A DNA stretch of 64,000 nt from Bifidobacterium biavatii DSM 23969 (GTDB taxonomy: Bacteria; Actinomycetota; Actinomycetes; Actinomycetales; Bifidobacteriaceae): contig NZ_JGYN01000003.1 in assembly GCF_000741165.1 (NCBI RefSeq), forward strand, positions 41,595 to 105,594. Direction: 5' to 3'. Below are positions 19,556-29,644 of this stretch, in pieces. The notes below the pieces were generated by a model. The model did not search any database. It saw nothing but the letters and a program-made list of their open reading frames with translations, and was not told where the DNA came from. The translations under genes and the position numbers were made by a program. How positions within the stretch are numbered: position 1 is the stretch's first letter; each line of letters opens with the position of its first letter.

Positions 19556-20533
19556 TCACACGGACGGGTTGATTTCGGCCTTGTCGATCGCGCCGGACGA
19601 GACGCCCCACGTGTCGAGGATCTTCTTGTACGTGCCGTCGTCCATGAGCTTCTGGATGGCCTTCTGCACGGCTTCGGCGGTCTTCGAGTCGCCCTTCTTG
19701 ATCGCCACGGCCTCCGGAGTGACGCCCGTGTCGTCGCCGAGCGTTTCCAACGTGTCGCCGGTCTGGCTGATCGCGTATCCGGCGACCGGCGAGTCGGCGT
19801 AGAAGATCGACGCCTTGCCGGATGCCACGGCGGTGGTCACGTCGGTCTGCAGCTTGGACGACTGGATGTCGATCGCGTCCTTGCCGTCGGCCTTGCACTG
19901 CTCGTTGGCCTTGTTGACTTCCTCTTCCTGCGTGGTGCCGGTCTGCACGGCGACCTTTACGCCGCACAGGTTCGACGTGTCGACCTTGTCGGGGTTGCCC
20001 TTGCGCACGACCCACGTGGACCCGGCCTTGAAGTAGGTGACGAAGTCGACCGCGTCCATGCGTTCCTTGGTGACGGTGAACGAGGAGATGCCGATGTCGT
20101 ATTTGCTGCCGACGGACGGGATAATCGAGTCGAACGTGGATGAAACGGTGTTTTCCTTGAGTCCGAACACGGCGGCGAGCGCCTTGGACAGGTCGACGTC
20201 GAAGCCGACGGCGGTTTTGCCGTCTTCGGCGAGGAATTCGGCCGGCGCGTACGACGTGTCGGTGCCGACGGTGAGCGTGCCGTCGCCGGCGACGGAGTCG
20301 GGCAGGAGCGCGGCGATCGCGTCGTCTTTTTGGATGGAGCTAGTGTCGAAGCCCTTGGTGGTCGAGCTGGAGCTGCTGCCGGAGCCGGACGATGACGAGC
20401 CGGAGCCGCCGGACGCGCTCGTGTCGCCCGTATCGGTGGTGCCGCAGGCCGCTGCGGCGAAGATCATGGCCGCGCCCAGCGTGGCCGCTGCGATGGAGCG
20501 CAGGTTGCGACGTATTCCCTTGCTGTAAGACAT
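19556..20533 (-). CDS. Amino-acid ABC transporter, substrate-binding lipoprotein (second copy)
   Basis: A 325-residue paralogue of the previous protein. Lipobox AAACGTTD near residue 27 is followed by a Ser/Gly-rich linker, then GDGTLTVGTDTSYAPAEFL, AVGFDVDLSKALAAVFG and YDIGISSFTVTKERMDAVDF. I chose the ATG at 20533 (MSYSKG) with AGAGGAAA eight bases upstream; the frame continues to 20938 without family similarity. The core aligns almost block by block with the first copy, but many pocket-region residues differ, which suggests a different ligand for the same permease. A repeat cluster separates the two copies. Confidence 0.92.
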   Translation of the reverse strand: MSYSKGIRRNLRSIAAATLGAAMIFAAAACGTTDTGDTSASGGSGSSSSGSGSSSSSTTKGFDTSSIQKDDAIAALLPDSVAGDGTLTVGTDTSYAPAEFLAEDGKTAVGFDVDLSKALAAVFGLKENTVSSTFDSIIPSVGSKYDIGISSFTVTKERMDAVDFVTYFKAGSTWVVRKGNPDKVDTSNLCGVKVAVQTGTTQEEEVNKANEQCKADGKDAIDIQSSKLQTDVTTAVASGKASIFYADSPVAGYAISQTGDTLETLGDDTGVTPEAVAIKKGDSKTAEAVQKAIQKLMDDGTYKKILDTWGVSSGAIDKAEINPSV

Positions 20534-20690
20534 TAGGATTTCCTCTCTTGCGAATGTCGGCCGGCGGGTATGTTTCCGTTTAATTCGCGAGAGTAGGTGC
20601 CCTATGCTACATGTTCGTAAAACGAACGCCGATTGCTCACTCCGTGGACACGCAGTGGACAGTCGGCGGGCAATCGGCGACGTTCGGCCG

Positions 20691-21170
20691 TCAGCGCGAG
20701 CGCATGTTCTTGTAGCGCATGACGCGCAGGGCTTCGCGCTTGTCCTGCTCCTCACGCAGGGCCTGGCGCTTGTCGAATTCCTTCTTACCTCGGGCGAGCG
20801 CGATTTCGGCCTTGACGCGGCCGTTCTTGAAGTAAAGGCTGATCGGGATGATCGTGTAGCCCTTGGCCTCGGACTGGCGTGACAGCTTGACGATTTCCCG
20901 CTCGTGCAGCAGCAGCTTGCGCTTACGCTTGGGCGCATGGTTGTTCCACGTGCCGTTGAGGTATTCGGGAATGTTCGCGCCTTCGAGCCACATTTCGCCT
21001 CGGCGGTCGATGGAGACGAACGCCTCCGCGAGCGACGCGCGGCCTTCGCGCAGCGACTTCACCTCGGTGCCGGTGAGCACGAGTCCGGCCTCGTAGTGGT
21101 CTTCGATGGCGTAGTCGTGCCGGGCTTTCTTGTTCTGCACGATGAGTTTCGTGCCTTCTTCCTTGGGCAT
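20691..21170 (-). CDS. smpB: SsrA-binding protein
   Basis: Binds tmRNA and places it in stalled ribosomes for trans-translation. The 159-residue protein has [20 protein letters not shown] near the N-terminus, [18 protein letters not shown] and the basic [20 protein letters not shown] tail that enters the mRNA channel. The ATG at 21170 follows GGAGGGGG; a seven-codon longer frame is less likely. The tmRNA gene itself is not recognised in this window. Confidence 0.96.
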   Translation of the reverse strand: MPKEEGTKLIVQNKKARHDYAIEDHYEAGLVLTGTEVKSLREGRASLAEAFVSIDRRGEMWLEGANIPEYLNGTWNNHAPKRKRKLLLHEREIVKLSRQSEAKGYTIIPISLYFKNGRVKAEIALARGKKEFDKRQALREEQDKREALRVMRYKNMRSR

Positions 21171-21333
21171 CCGTCCCCCTCCTTTCGTCATGCAACGATC
21201 TTGCGACTATGCGGCGGTCTTGCAACGCAACATCTCAGGATAGCACAACGGCCCGGTCCGTCCTCGCTGCAGGCGAAGACCGGCCAGGCCGCGCGATTCC
21301 TGCGATTCCCGCGAAATCGCGAGTCCGCACGGA

Positions 21334-22830
21334 TCAGTGCACGAAGCGGTACTGTCCGTTGTTGGTGAGCGTGCGGTAGGAGACGACGTACAGTCCCTGC
21401 ACGTTCATTTCGGAGATGAGGATCGTGCCGTCCGCGTTCACCGCTTCGACGACCGCGACGTGGCCGTACGTGCCGTCCGCGCCGTCCTGTCCCTGATAGA
21501 ACGAGAGGGCCGCGCCGACCTGCGGCACGTTGTCGACGCGCAGGCCGTACGAGGGCGCGGTGTTCGCCCAGTCGGCGCCGTTGCCCAGATAGGACGGCGT
21601 GCCGATGCCCATTTCCTTGCGGCGGTTGTAGGCGTACCACGTGCACTGTCCGCCGGCGTACGCGTTGCCGGAGTCGCCGTTGCTGGTGCCCTGTCCGCCG
21701 GACGTGCCGCTCGACGACGAACCGCCCGAATTCGTGTTCGTATTGGTCGAATTGTTGGTCGATCCGCCCGTGTTGCCGCCGGTCGAACCGCCCGACGACG
21801 AGCCGCCGGACGTGGATCCGCCCGAATTCGTGTTCGTGTTGGTGTTCGCGTTGCCGTTTGACGTGTTGTTGTTCGACGCGTTGTTGTTGACGACCGGTTT
21901 GGTGGTGCCCTGCGGGCCGACGGTCGGCTTGGACGCGGCGGCGGCCTGTTCAGCCGCGTACTTGCGGTTGAGCGAGTCGATCTGCGAGTCGAGTAGCACG
22001 GTCTGCGCGGCCTGCTTGGCGCTGGCGTCGGTGATCTGCGCCTGCTGCGCTTCGAGGTCGGCGCGCTTCGCTTCGCCTTCCTCGCGCAGCTTGTCGAGCG
22101 CGTCACGTTCGCTTTGCGCGTCGGCCGCGGCGGCTTCGGCCGCGGCGGCCGTTTCGTCGGCCTTGACCTTAAGTTCGGCGATGGTCTTTTCGATCGCGGC
22201 GAGACGTTCGCCGCGGTTCATTGACGTGTTGAGCGAGACGGCCGCTTCGGACGCGGCGTTCGATTCGGTGCGTGCGAGCGCGTCGCGCGTCTGCATCGCG
22301 TTGACGAATTCCTTGGTGCTGGTCGAGCCGGTAACGACGCTCATCACGTCGGACGCGTTGGAGCCGTGCATGGATTCGCGCGCCATCTGCGCGACGGCGG
22401 CGTGCGCGTCGTCGTAGTCCTTGCCGGTTTTCTTGATTTCCTCCTCGAGCGTGGCCTTGTCCTTCTTGGCGGCTTCGAGTCGGGACGCCATCGCATCGGC
22501 TTCGGCCTGTGCGACGGCAGCGGCCTGATTGGCCTCGTTGACGGCCTTCTGCGCCGCAGGGATCTTCACGCTGGTGAGATTGTCGAGTTCGACGATCTTG
22601 TCGGCGAGCGCGCTGCTAACTCCGGCCAGTTTCGCCTTCAGCTCGGCTTCGCGCTGCGCGCTGGCCTGCTTCTGTGCGCGCGTGTCGAGCAGATCGGCGT
22701 ACGTGTCGGCGTTCGCGACCGGCACGGGCGCGGTGATGGTGCCCACGGCCATCGTAGCGCACAGCATCATCGCCGAAGCGGCAGCCAGTACGGGCTTGCG
22801 GACTCCCCCAACTCGTGAAGAACGGATCAT
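21334..22830 (-). CDS. Secreted CHAP-domain peptidoglycan hydrolase with coiled coil (PcsB-like)
   Basis: A 498-residue secreted protein. Signal peptide at about 1-40 (LAAASAMMLCATMAVG), then a long coiled coil (about 45-270, rich in Ala/Glu/Lys) and a low-complexity Asn/Ser/Thr/Gly linker (about 285-375). The C-terminal CHAP domain has catalytic Cys in GGQCTWYAYNRRKEMG and His in YGHVAVVEA. PcsB-like proteins split septal peptidoglycan and are switched on by FtsEX. Here ftsX and ftsE lie directly upstream on the same strand, which supports that partnership. The ATG at 22830 has GAAAGG ten bases upstream. Confidence 0.9.
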   Translation of the reverse strand: MIRSSRVGGVRKPVLAAASAMMLCATMAVGTITAPVPVANADTYADLLDTRAQKQASAQREAELKAKLAGVSSALADKIVELDNLTSVKIPAAQKAVNEANQAAAVAQAEADAMASRLEAAKKDKATLEEEIKKTGKDYDDAHAAVAQMARESMHGSNASDVMSVVTGSTSTKEFVNAMQTRDALARTESNAASEAAVSLNTSMNRGERLAAIEKTIAELKVKADETAAAAEAAAADAQSERDALDKLREEGEAKRADLEAQQAQITDASAKQAAQTVLLDSQIDSLNRKYAAEQAAAASKPTVGPQGTTKPVVNNNASNNNTSNGNANTNTNTNSGGSTSGGSSSGGSTGGNTGGSTNNSTNTNTNSGGSSSSGTSGGQGTSNGDSGNAYAGGQCTWYAYNRRKEMGIGTPSYLGNGADWANTAPSYGLRVDNVPQVGAALSFYQGQDGADGTYGHVAVVEAVNADGTILISEMNVQGLYVVSYRTLTNNGQYRFVH

Positions 22831-22953
22831 CAACGTTTCCTTTCGTCAAACAGATCCCACCATAACAAACGAATCTGAAAAGGCGTGTCCCCGCCGCGCA
22901 ATGCCGGTGCGGCAGGGACACGCCCGTCAAACGGCCTGATATCAAGCTTTGCG

Positions 22954-23877
22954 TCACGCTTTCAGGTAACGGTGCAGCGATATCAGCGACGCGATCATCG
23001 ACAGCAATATCGCTCCCAGCACAAGGAACGGCGAAATCATGAGCACGGTCGCCTGGTCCACGTACGGGATCCACGTCACGGACTGTGCGAGCCAACCGGT
23101 GACGAACACGCGCACAATCACGGACAACATCACGCACGAGAGCACGGAGCCGACGAGCGACGCAACCGTGCCTTCGAGAATGAACGGCAGGCGAATCGTC
23201 CAGTTGGACGCGCCGACGAGTCGCATGATCTCCGTTTCCTTGCTGCGCGACGCGGCGGACATGCGGATCGTTGTTGCGGTGAGCATGATTGCGACGAGCA
23301 CCATCACGGCCGCGAGCACGGCGGTGACGGCGGTGGCGCGGTTGAGCACGGCGAACACCGGGTCGAAGATCTGCTTCTGGTCGGAGACCTCCTCGACGCC
23401 GTCCTGTCCGGAGAGCACTTCGGAGACGACCTGGTATTTCTCCGGGTTCTTGAGCTTGAGCCACAGAGACGCCTGCATGTCGTCGGCGGTGAGCGTGCGG
23501 CCTTGGAATTCGCCGTTCGGGTAGCGTTTGAGGAACGTGTCCTTGTAGTACTTTTCCTTGGACACGTACGTGATGTTCGCGACCACGTCGGGCAGTTCGT
23601 CGCGGATCTTCTGTTGGATCGCGTCGACTTCGGCGGCGGAGGGCGACTTGCCGTCCGCACAGTTCGCGGATTGGCTGGGACCGTCCGGGCACAGCCAGAC
23701 GACGACCTCGACCTGGTCGTACCAACCGGCCTTCGCCTTGACGACCTGCGCCTGCGTGAGCACGGATGCGCCGATGAACAGGAACGAGATGAACGTGACG
23801 AGCATGACGGACAGCAGCATCGGCACGTTGCGCCTCAGGCTCGTCCAGGTTTCGGAGAGGATGAATCGCAGTCTCAT
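22954..23877 (-). CDS. ftsX: Cell division permease-like protein FtsX
   Basis: A 307-residue membrane protein that with FtsE transmits ATP-driven changes to cell-wall hydrolases at the septum. It has an N-terminal membrane segment ([20 protein letters not shown], about 20-39), a large extracellular domain to about residue 170 and three more hydrophobic segments at the C-terminus. Two cysteines in that domain (WLCPDG and ANCADG) could form a disulphide. The start overlaps the ftsE stop by 4 bp (ATGA), so translation is coupled. The CHAP hydrolase gene follows. Confidence 0.93.
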   Translation of the reverse strand: MRLRFILSETWTSLRRNVPMLLSVMLVTFISFLFIGASVLTQAQVVKAKAGWYDQVEVVVWLCPDGPSQSANCADGKSPSAAEVDAIQQKIRDELPDVVANITYVSKEKYYKDTFLKRYPNGEFQGRTLTADDMQASLWLKLKNPEKYQVVSEVLSGQDGVEEVSDQKQIFDPVFAVLNRATAVTAVLAAVMVLVAIMLTATTIRMSAASRSKETEIMRLVGASNWTIRLPFILEGTVASLVGSVLSCVMLSVIVRVFVTGWLAQSVTWIPYVDQATVLMISPFLVLGAILLSMIASLISLHRYLKA

Positions 23878-26045
23878 CGGGTTTCCTCGTCCTCCTTGTT
23901 GTTGCGATTCGCATGGTCGAACTGATGCTGGCGTGCGGACGGCTGCGCCGGCGGCGCGGGCGGCATCGGCGGGGCGAGCAGCTGCTGCGGCTGGCCGCTC
24001 GCCGGCTGGTTCGGCTGGTTCTGCTGCTGCGTTTGGTGCGACTGGTGCGATGTGTTCGGCACGTGCGATGCGTTCGGCACGTGCGATGCGTCCGGCTGAT
24101 GTTCCACGGATTGTTTCACGTGGAACTCCCCCGTTGATTGCGCGGGCTGCGCGACCGTCTGCGTGGCCGGCTGTGCGTCCGAATGATCGGTCTGCGTCGG
24201 AGTCGACGACACCGCCGGCATGAGCAGCGAGTCCGGAATGGACGGCAGCTTCGGCATCGCCGTGACCGACGACGCGGCCGCGTACGCCGCGCGACGATCG
24301 GTGCGCGCGTCGATCGGCATCAGCTCGTCCGGACGCTGCTCGCGCTGTTCCGTCGACTGTTCGTGCGACTGCGCGTCGTGTTCGGCGGGCCGGTCATTGC
24401 GCTCGGCGGGTTGATCGCCGGCCTGCGGACGAACCGGACGGAACCTGGCGTGCGGATCATCGGCGGCGGCCGGTTCCGGCCGATGATCGACGAGATCAGC
24501 ACGATCGGCATGATCGGTGAAATCGGCACGATCGACACGATCGGAGCCGGCGGACGGCGTGTACGTCTGCGATTCGGCGTCGACGCGCGTTTCGACGGCA
24601 TCGGCGATCACGATATCGGGGATGTCGGTCGCTGCGGCCGGCGTCTCGGCGCTGTCATCGGCACCTTCGGCAGCGGCACTGTCGGCAGCGACACCGTTGA
24701 CAGCAACGTTGGCAGCGGCACCATCGGCAGCGGCATTGGCTGCGGCGCCGGCGGCAGTAGCATCGATACCGCCGGCGGTAGCGCGATCGGCGGCGGTCGC
24801 TGCCGACTCAGCGTCGACAGCCGCATCGGCAACAGCATCGGTAACAGCATCAGCAGCGGACGTGCCGACCGCAATACCGGTATCGGCGACCGCAGCATCG
24901 GACGAAACGGACTCGCCCGCCTTGAGCGACGCCTCGTATTCGTCGAGCTTGAGTCCGCGGCCCCACGTCAGCGTCGTTTCGACCGGCGCGAACACTTCGC
25001 CGTACCGGCCCGTGCGGCCGGAGTGCACGGAGTTCGCAAGTCGGGCGATGCCCTCGTCGGTCTGGTCGCCGTTGATCGCCTCAGTCACCTGGTCGATCAC
25101 GCGCTCGGCCTGACGCGCGCGCGAATTGCGCTTGCTGTGCGCACCGCCGCGTCCTTCGGCCGTCGTCGATCCGGCATCAGCGTTTTGCGCAACGTTGTCA
25201 TCATGCGCAACGTTCGCACTAGCACCGGCCACGGCCGCGATCGGACCAGTCGTCGCGGCGTCCACACCGGCGGCACCCGGACGGAACCGCGCGTCGCCGC
25301 CCATGCCGAGCGCCTGCTGCGAGCGCGACTCGACCTCCGCGTCCGGGAAATACAGCGCGGAATCATACGATCCCTGCCGCTCGTCGCGCACGATCTTGCC
25401 GGCGTGCAGTTCGACGACGCGCTTACGCATCGAATTGACGATCTCCTCGTTGTGCGTGGCCATGACGATCGTGGTGCCGGTGCGGTTGATCGCGTCGAGC
25501 ACCTCCATGATGCCGAGCGACGTGGTCGGGTCGAGGTTGCCGGTCGGCTCGTCGGCCAGCAGGATCTGCGGATGGTTCACGTACGCGCGGGCGATGGTGA
25601 CGCGCTGCTGCTCGCCGCCGGACAGCTCGTGCGGATAGCTGTTCTCCTTGCCCGTCAAGCCGACCGTTTCGAGCACTTTCGGCACAAGCGACTTGATGGT
25701 CGATCGGCGGGTGCCGATCACTTCGAGCGCGAACGCGACGTTCTGCCAGACGGTTTTGTTGTTGAGCAGCTTGTAGTCCTGGAAGATGAAGCCGATCGAA
25801 CGACGGTACTGCGGCACCTGACGATTCGTGAGACGCCGCAGGTCGTTGCCGGCGACGTGGATCTCGCCGTCGGTGGCCTCCTCCTCGCGCAGCAGCAGGC
25901 TGAGCAGCGTGGTCTTGCCGGAGCCGGACGCGCCGACGAGGAACACGAAGTCGCCGCGGTCGATGTGCAGGTTGACGTCGTCCAACGCGGGCCGCGTGCC
26001 GCGCGGGTAGATCTTGCTCACATGATCCAACGAGATGAGTGCCAT
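23874..26045 (-). CDS. ftsE: Cell division ATP-binding protein FtsE with ~490-residue disordered extension
   Basis: Residues 1-235 are a normal FtsE ATPase: Walker [10 protein letters not shown] (38-46), Q-loop FIFQDYK, signature LSGGEQQR (141-148), Walker [10 protein letters not shown] (161-169), H-loop ATHNE (His198). Typical FtsE proteins end near residue 230. This one continues to 723 with no break in the frame: Ala/Asp/Val-rich repeats such as [18 protein letters not shown] and [12 protein letters not shown], an Asp/His/Arg-rich patch ([20 protein letters not shown]), then a Gln/Asn/Pro/His-rich tail with [12 protein letters not shown]-like repeats. The extension looks disordered and would sit in the cytoplasm. 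AAGGAGG precedes the ATG. Confidence 0.92.
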   Translation of the reverse strand: MALISLDHVSKIYPRGTRPALDDVNLHIDRGDFVFLVGASGSGKTTLLSLLLREEEATDGEIHVAGNDLRRLTNRQVPQYRRSIGFIFQDYKLLNNKTVWQNVAFALEVIGTRRSTIKSLVPKVLETVGLTGKENSYPHELSGGEQQRVTIARAYVNHPQILLADEPTGNLDPTTSLGIMEVLDAINRTGTTIVMATHNEEIVNSMRKRVVELHAGKIVRDERQGSYDSALYFPDAEVESRSQQALGMGGDARFRPGAAGVDAATTGPIAAVAGASANVAHDDNVAQNADAGSTTAEGRGGAHSKRNSRARQAERVIDQVTEAINGDQTDEGIARLANSVHSGRTGRYGEVFAPVETTLTWGRGLKLDEYEASLKAGESVSSDAAVADTGIAVGTSAADAVTDAVADAAVDAESAATAADRATAGGIDATAAGAAANAAADGAAANVAVNGVAADSAAAEGADDSAETPAAATDIPDIVIADAVETRVDAESQTYTPSAGSDRVDRADFTDHADRADLVDHRPEPAAADDPHARFRPVRPQAGDQPAERNDRPAEHDAQSHEQSTEQREQRPDELMPIDARTDRRAAYAAASSVTAMPKLPSIPDSLLMPAVSSTPTQTDHSDAQPATQTVAQPAQSTGEFHVKQSVEHQPDASHVPNASHVPNTSHQSHQTQQQNQPNQPASGQPQQLLAPPMPPAPPAQPSARQHQFDHANRNNKEDEETR

Positions 26046-26062
26046 ATGCTTTCCATCCTCCT

Positions 26063-26082
26063 TGGCTCCCGATGGCGGGAGC
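26063..26082. terminator. Small hairpin between prfB and ftsE
   Basis: GGCTCCC-GATGGC-GGGAGCC forms a seven-base-pair stem in the 47-bp gap between the prfB stop and ftsE start. There is no T-run, so it may slow transcription or protect mRNA rather than terminate. It resembles one arm of repeat family A. Confidence 0.4.
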
Positions 26083-26092
26083 CGAGAATCGA

Positions 26093-27232
26093 CTACTTTT
26101 CGGCGGCTTCGGCCTCGGCCGCGACCGCGCGACGCTGCTCGTGACGCCAGCGGATGCCCGCCTCGATGAACGCGTCGATGTCGCCGTCGAACACGGCCTG
26201 CGTCTGGCTGGTCTCGTAGCCGGTGCGCAGGTCCTTGACCATCTGGTACGGGTGCAGCACGTACGAGCGCATCTGGTCGCCCCAGCTGGCCTTGATGTCG
26301 CCGGCGATCTCCTTCTTCTTCTTGGCCTCCTCCTCGTGGCGCAGCACGAGCAGTCGGGACTGGAGCACGGCCATGGCGGCGGCGCGGTTCTGGATCTGCG
26401 AGCGCTCGTCCTGCATGGTCACGACGATGCCGGTCGGCAGGTGGGTGATGCGCACGGCCGAGTAGGTCGTGTTCACGCCCTGGCCGCCGGGGCCGGACGA
26501 GCAGTACGTGTCGACACGGATGTCCGTGTCCGGGATGTCGATGTGATCGGTCGCCTCGACGAGCGGCACGACTTCGACCGCGGCGAAGCTGGTCTGGCGG
26601 CGGCCCTGGTTGTCGAACGGGGAGATGCGCACGAGGCGGTGCGTGCCGCCTTCGACCGACAGGCGGCCGAACGCGTACGGGGCGTCCACCTGGAACGTCG
26701 CGGACTTGATGCCGGCCTCTTCCGCGTACGAGGTGTCCATCACCTTGGCCTTGTAGCCGTTGCGCTCGGCCCAGCGCAGGTACATGCGCAGCAGCATCTG
26801 CGCGAAGTCGGCCGCGTCCACGCCGCCCGCGCCGGAGCGGATCGTGACGACCGCGGAGCGTTCGTCGTATTCGCCGTCGAGCAGCGTCTGGATTTCCATG
26901 TCGTCGAGATCCTGCTGGATCTTACCGATTTCGGTCTGCGCTTCGGCGAGCGAGTCGGCGTCCTCCATTTCGCGGCCGAGCTCGACGAGCGTCTCCACGT
27001 CGTCGATGCGCTGGTTCGCGGAGTTGAGGCGGCGCAGCTGGGCCTGCGCGGCCGACAGCTTGCTCGTGATCTTCTGCGCGTTGTCCGGGTCGTCCCACAG
27101 GCCCGGCTCGGCCGCCTTCTGCTCAAGGTCTTTGATTTCGGCCTTGAGACGGTCCGTGTCGAGCGCCTTGGCGATCGATTCGTATTTGGCGCGCGCGTCG
27201 CCGATTGCCTGTCCGTAGTCAAATTCTGCCAT
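26093..27232 (-). CDS. prfB: Peptide chain release factor 2
   Basis: Recognises UGA and UAA stop codons and triggers peptide release. The 379-residue protein has the GGQ motif in [18 protein letters not shown] and the codon-recognition SPF in RISPFDNQG, which separates RF2 from RF1. The helical N-terminal domain ([12 protein letters not shown] through about 110) is complete. There is no sign of the internal UGA frameshift known from Escherichia coli prfB. The frame runs further upstream to 27661, but this leader is low-complexity and the family start is at 27232. ftsE and ftsX follow, a common actinobacterial order. Confidence 0.96.
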   Translation of the reverse strand: MAEFDYGQAIGDARAKYESIAKALDTDRLKAEIKDLEQKAAEPGLWDDPDNAQKITSKLSAAQAQLRRLNSANQRIDDVETLVELGREMEDADSLAEAQTEIGKIQQDLDDMEIQTLLDGEYDERSAVVTIRSGAGGVDAADFAQMLLRMYLRWAERNGYKAKVMDTSYAEEAGIKSATFQVDAPYAFGRLSVEGGTHRLVRISPFDNQGRRQTSFAAVEVVPLVEATDHIDIPDTDIRVDTYCSSGPGGQGVNTTYSAVRITHLPTGIVVTMQDERSQIQNRAAAMAVLQSRLLVLRHEEEAKKKKEIAGDIKASWGDQMRSYVLHPYQMVKDLRTGYETSQTQAVFDGDIDAFIEAGIRWRHEQRRAVAAEAEAAEK

Positions 27233-27594
27233 CGTTACCACCGTGCGTTTCTGGTTGCTGTTCTGTTGTTCGTTGGTCTGTTGTTGTGTCGTTGTCTGCT
27301 GTGTGCCGACTGCACTTGCGTGCCGTGCGTTCCTTTGCCGTACGCCTGCGTTTGCGTTGGTGTCCGCGATTGTGCGCGGATGTGCGGTTGCGCGGCGTTG
27401 CGGCGTCGGCCGGCTTCCCTGCCTTGCGTTGTCCTGTGCTCCCGCGCCGCTTGCCTTGCCCGATGACGGCCGGACGGTGTGCGCCGCCCGTGCCGGTTGG
27501 TTCGATCGGTTGGTTCGATCGGCTGGTTCGGTTGAGGCGGTTCGGTTGGCGGGTGCGGATGCGTGCAGACGAAGAAAACGGCCGAAAAGGAGCG

Positions 27595-27726
27595 TCAAAG
27601 ACCCGCGTAAATTGCGGGAATGACAAGGCTGAGCAGCATGGCAGCGGATACGACGATGCACACCGCGCGCACGATGCTGCGGCGGCGACGTTCGCGCTGC
27701 TCCCGTTCGGCCTTGTAGTCACTCAT
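27595..27726 (-). CDS. 43-residue predicted membrane protein upstream of prfB
   Basis: The frame encodes [20 protein letters not shown], then a hydrophobic segment ([20 protein letters not shown], residues 21-40) and AGL before the stop. The charged, Arg-rich N-terminus with one membrane span suggests a single-pass small protein with the basic part in the cytoplasm. It lies on the same strand as prfB, about 360 bp upstream, in a stretch where other frames are low-complexity. No clear ribosome-binding site is seen. Function unknown; the clean amphipathic design makes chance unlikely but not excluded. Confidence 0.65.
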   Translation of the reverse strand: MSDYKAEREQRERRRRSIVRAVCIVVSAAMLLSLVIPAIYAGL

Positions 27727-28198
27727 GGTTCAGCATCATACGCACCGCCGCCGATTTACGCCGGGCGTGTCGCCACGGGCGGAACAAGCTCTTCGCATTG
27801 TCTCATGCAGCCCGGCCGGCCCGGTGACATATACGGGCTCTTCGTATTTTGTTGTGTACGGGCGTTGCCCGGTGGGTGTCGGAATCGCGCTGTCGCGTGA
27901 TGCCGTGCTGTCAGCGGCAGCGGTAGCTGCCGCTCCGGCGTGTGTTCAACGCTTGTGATGCTGGCGGTAGCCTCGGCCCCCTCGGCTAGGCCGAGCCGTG
28001 AAGAAAACAGTCCAGTGGACTGTTTTTAGGCGAGGAGCGAGCGATAGCGAGCCAGCAATACTGCTCGCGAAGCGAGTCCATAATTGCAGGACGCTGTCGA
28101 CCGAAGGTCGACTGGGGGAGCGTCGCGGCACGTTAGTGCCGCCAACAACACAGCATCGCGCATAGCGCGATACCAATTACCAGAGCCGCAACGCCCTC
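27727..28198. repeat. Intergenic hairpin run with family D palindromes
   Basis: No gene is supported. A family D copy lies at 27881-27910. From 27981 a run of short stems follows: CTCGGC/GCCGAG (27981-27995), AAAACAGTCC/GGACTGTTTT (28004-28026, followed by more T, terminator-like on both strands), CTCGC/GCGAG with a GAA loop (28064-28076), GTCGACC/GGTCGAC with a GAA loop (28096-28112), GGCAC/GTGCC (28127-28140) and ATCGCGC/GCGCGAT (28155-28171). The last is a family D copy spanning 28143-28174. Six hairpins in 190 bp are far from random. Confidence 0.7.
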
Positions 28199-28344
28199 TT
28201 ATTGCATGGCAATTCTTGCTGTCACCACTCGGTCGATCTCCATGCACGCCTCGTTGAACATGCGATCCACTTGGTTGTTCGCGAATCTCAGCACCAATGG
28301 GTTTTCAGCTTCCAAATCCTTGGTGCGTTTGGCGTCTTTTGATA
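28199..28344 (-). pseudogene. 3' remnant of an unidentified gene cut by the IS element
   Basis: The minus frame is open from the IS left end to a TAA at 28199, giving 47 codons (KRTKDLEAENPLVLRFANNQ, then VDRMFNEACMEIDRVVTARI, AMQ). It reads like the C-terminal end of a real helical protein. The rest of the gene is missing: the IS begins at 28345 and what follows on the other side is an unrelated permease on the opposite strand. I do not recognise the family. Confidence 0.5.
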
Positions 28345-28394
28345 TGACCTGGTTTTTGTTCCGTGTTTTATCTCATTGATGGGAGACTAGGAAC

Positions 28395-28715
28395 ATGACC
28401 GGAAAGACTCGTTATACGAAGGAGTTCCAGGCGAGGGCGCTCAGGCTTCTGGAGGAGGCGCGTGCGAATCATTCGTCGGAGACGAAGGCCGTGGCCTCCG
28501 TCGCGCAGAGTCTGGGCATCGCCCCGGAGACGTTGCGCAGGTGGAGGAACAAGGCCGACCGGACGACCGCCGAACAGTCCGCGATCAGCGCGGAGGAGAC
28601 GGCCGCCGAGTTGAAACGTCTGCGCGCCGAGGTCGCGGAGCTGCGCAAGGCGAACGAGATACTGACGACGGCGTCGGCTTTTTTCGCGGCCAGGCTCGAC
28701 CCGACACGGCGTTGA
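28395..28715 (+). CDS. IS3-family transposase OrfA
   Basis: A 106-residue DNA-binding subunit. The helix-turn-helix lies at about 10-60 (TRYTKEFQARALRLLEEARA, VAQSLGIAPETLRRWRNKAD), followed by a leucine-zipper-like coiled coil (ELKRLRAEVAELRKANEILT) used for oligomerisation. Near its end is a T TTT TTC slippery run (28679-28685), where a -1 ribosomal shift leads into OrfB. Without the shift it terminates at 28715. Confidence 0.92.
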   Translation: MTGKTRYTKEFQARALRLLEEARANHSSETKAVASVAQSLGIAPETLRRWRNKADRTTAEQSAISAEETAAELKRLRAEVAELRKANEILTTASAFFAARLDPTRR

Positions 28716-29644
28716 AGGCCGCGTACATCGACGCCTTCAGGGACCGTTTCGGGGTCGGGCCGATCTGCCGGGTCCTGTCGGCCGCGTTGGATTGCGGGTT
28801 CCTGACCGCGCGCGGCTACCGCATGTTCAAACGCCGTCCCGTCAGTCGTATGGGGGCGCGCCACGAGGCGTTGGCGCGTGACATCACTGTGATCCGGGAG
28901 GACGAGTTCATGCGCGTGTACGGATACCGGAAGGTATGGCACCAGCTCATCCGTCAGGGCTGGGATCCACGGGAGGTCGGCAGGGACCAGGTCGCCCGCA
29001 TCATGCGCGGGCTCGGCTTCCAAGGCGTTCGGGGCGGCAGGAGGCCGGTCACCACGGTTCCCGCCAAGGGCCGTGGCGGCAGGCTGGATCTGGTCGAACG
29101 CAAGTTCGCCGCCTTGGCGCCGAACCGGCTGCACGTGGCCGACATCACCTACGTTCGCCTGGCGGACGGCTCGTTCGCGTACGTCGCGTTTGTCACCGAC
29201 GCGTACGCCAGAAGAATCGTCGGCTGGGCGACGGCCTCCACGATGCGTACGGAGGAACTGCCGTTGCAGGCGTTGGAGCAGGCCGTCGTGTGGGCGAGAT
29301 GCCACGGCGGCGCCGACGGGTGCGTGCATCACTCCGACCACGGCTCGCAGTACATCAGCCTCGTGTACTCCACGCACGTGGCTGACGCGGGCATGCTCCC
29401 CTCGACCGGCACGGTCGGCGACTCGTACGACAACGCGCTGGCGGAACGCACGAACAACACGTACAAACGCGAGCTGATCTGGGTCAACAAGCCCTACCGG
29501 AGTGTGGCCGAGCTGGAGTATGCGACGATGCGGTGGGTCTCGTGGTACAACTCGAAGCGACTGCACGCCTCCCTGGGCTACAGGACACCGGAACAGGTCG
29601 AGAACGAGTATTATCAAAAGCAGATGGCACAAGCCGTCTCATAG
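28395..29644 (+). CDS. IS3-family transposase OrfAB (programmed -1 frameshift product)
   Basis: Shifting -1 on the T TTT TTC run at 28679-28685 joins OrfA to a frame reading FFRGQARPDTALKAAYIDAF and onward to 29644. The integrase-core DDE residues are visible: Asp in HVADITYVRLADG, Asp in HHSDHGSQYIS and Glu in NALAERTNNTYKREL. The C-terminal YNSKRLHASLGYRTPEQVE is the IS3 (rve) ending. This fused protein is the active transposase that cuts and joins the inverted repeats. All catalytic parts are intact, so the element may still be active. Confidence 0.88.

Noticed and set aside
24138..26144. 668-codon frame opposite ftsE
   Set aside because: Antisense to ftsE; Arg/Gly/Ile-rich without domains. 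The ftsE frame has all ABC motifs and the 4-bp overlap with ftsX.
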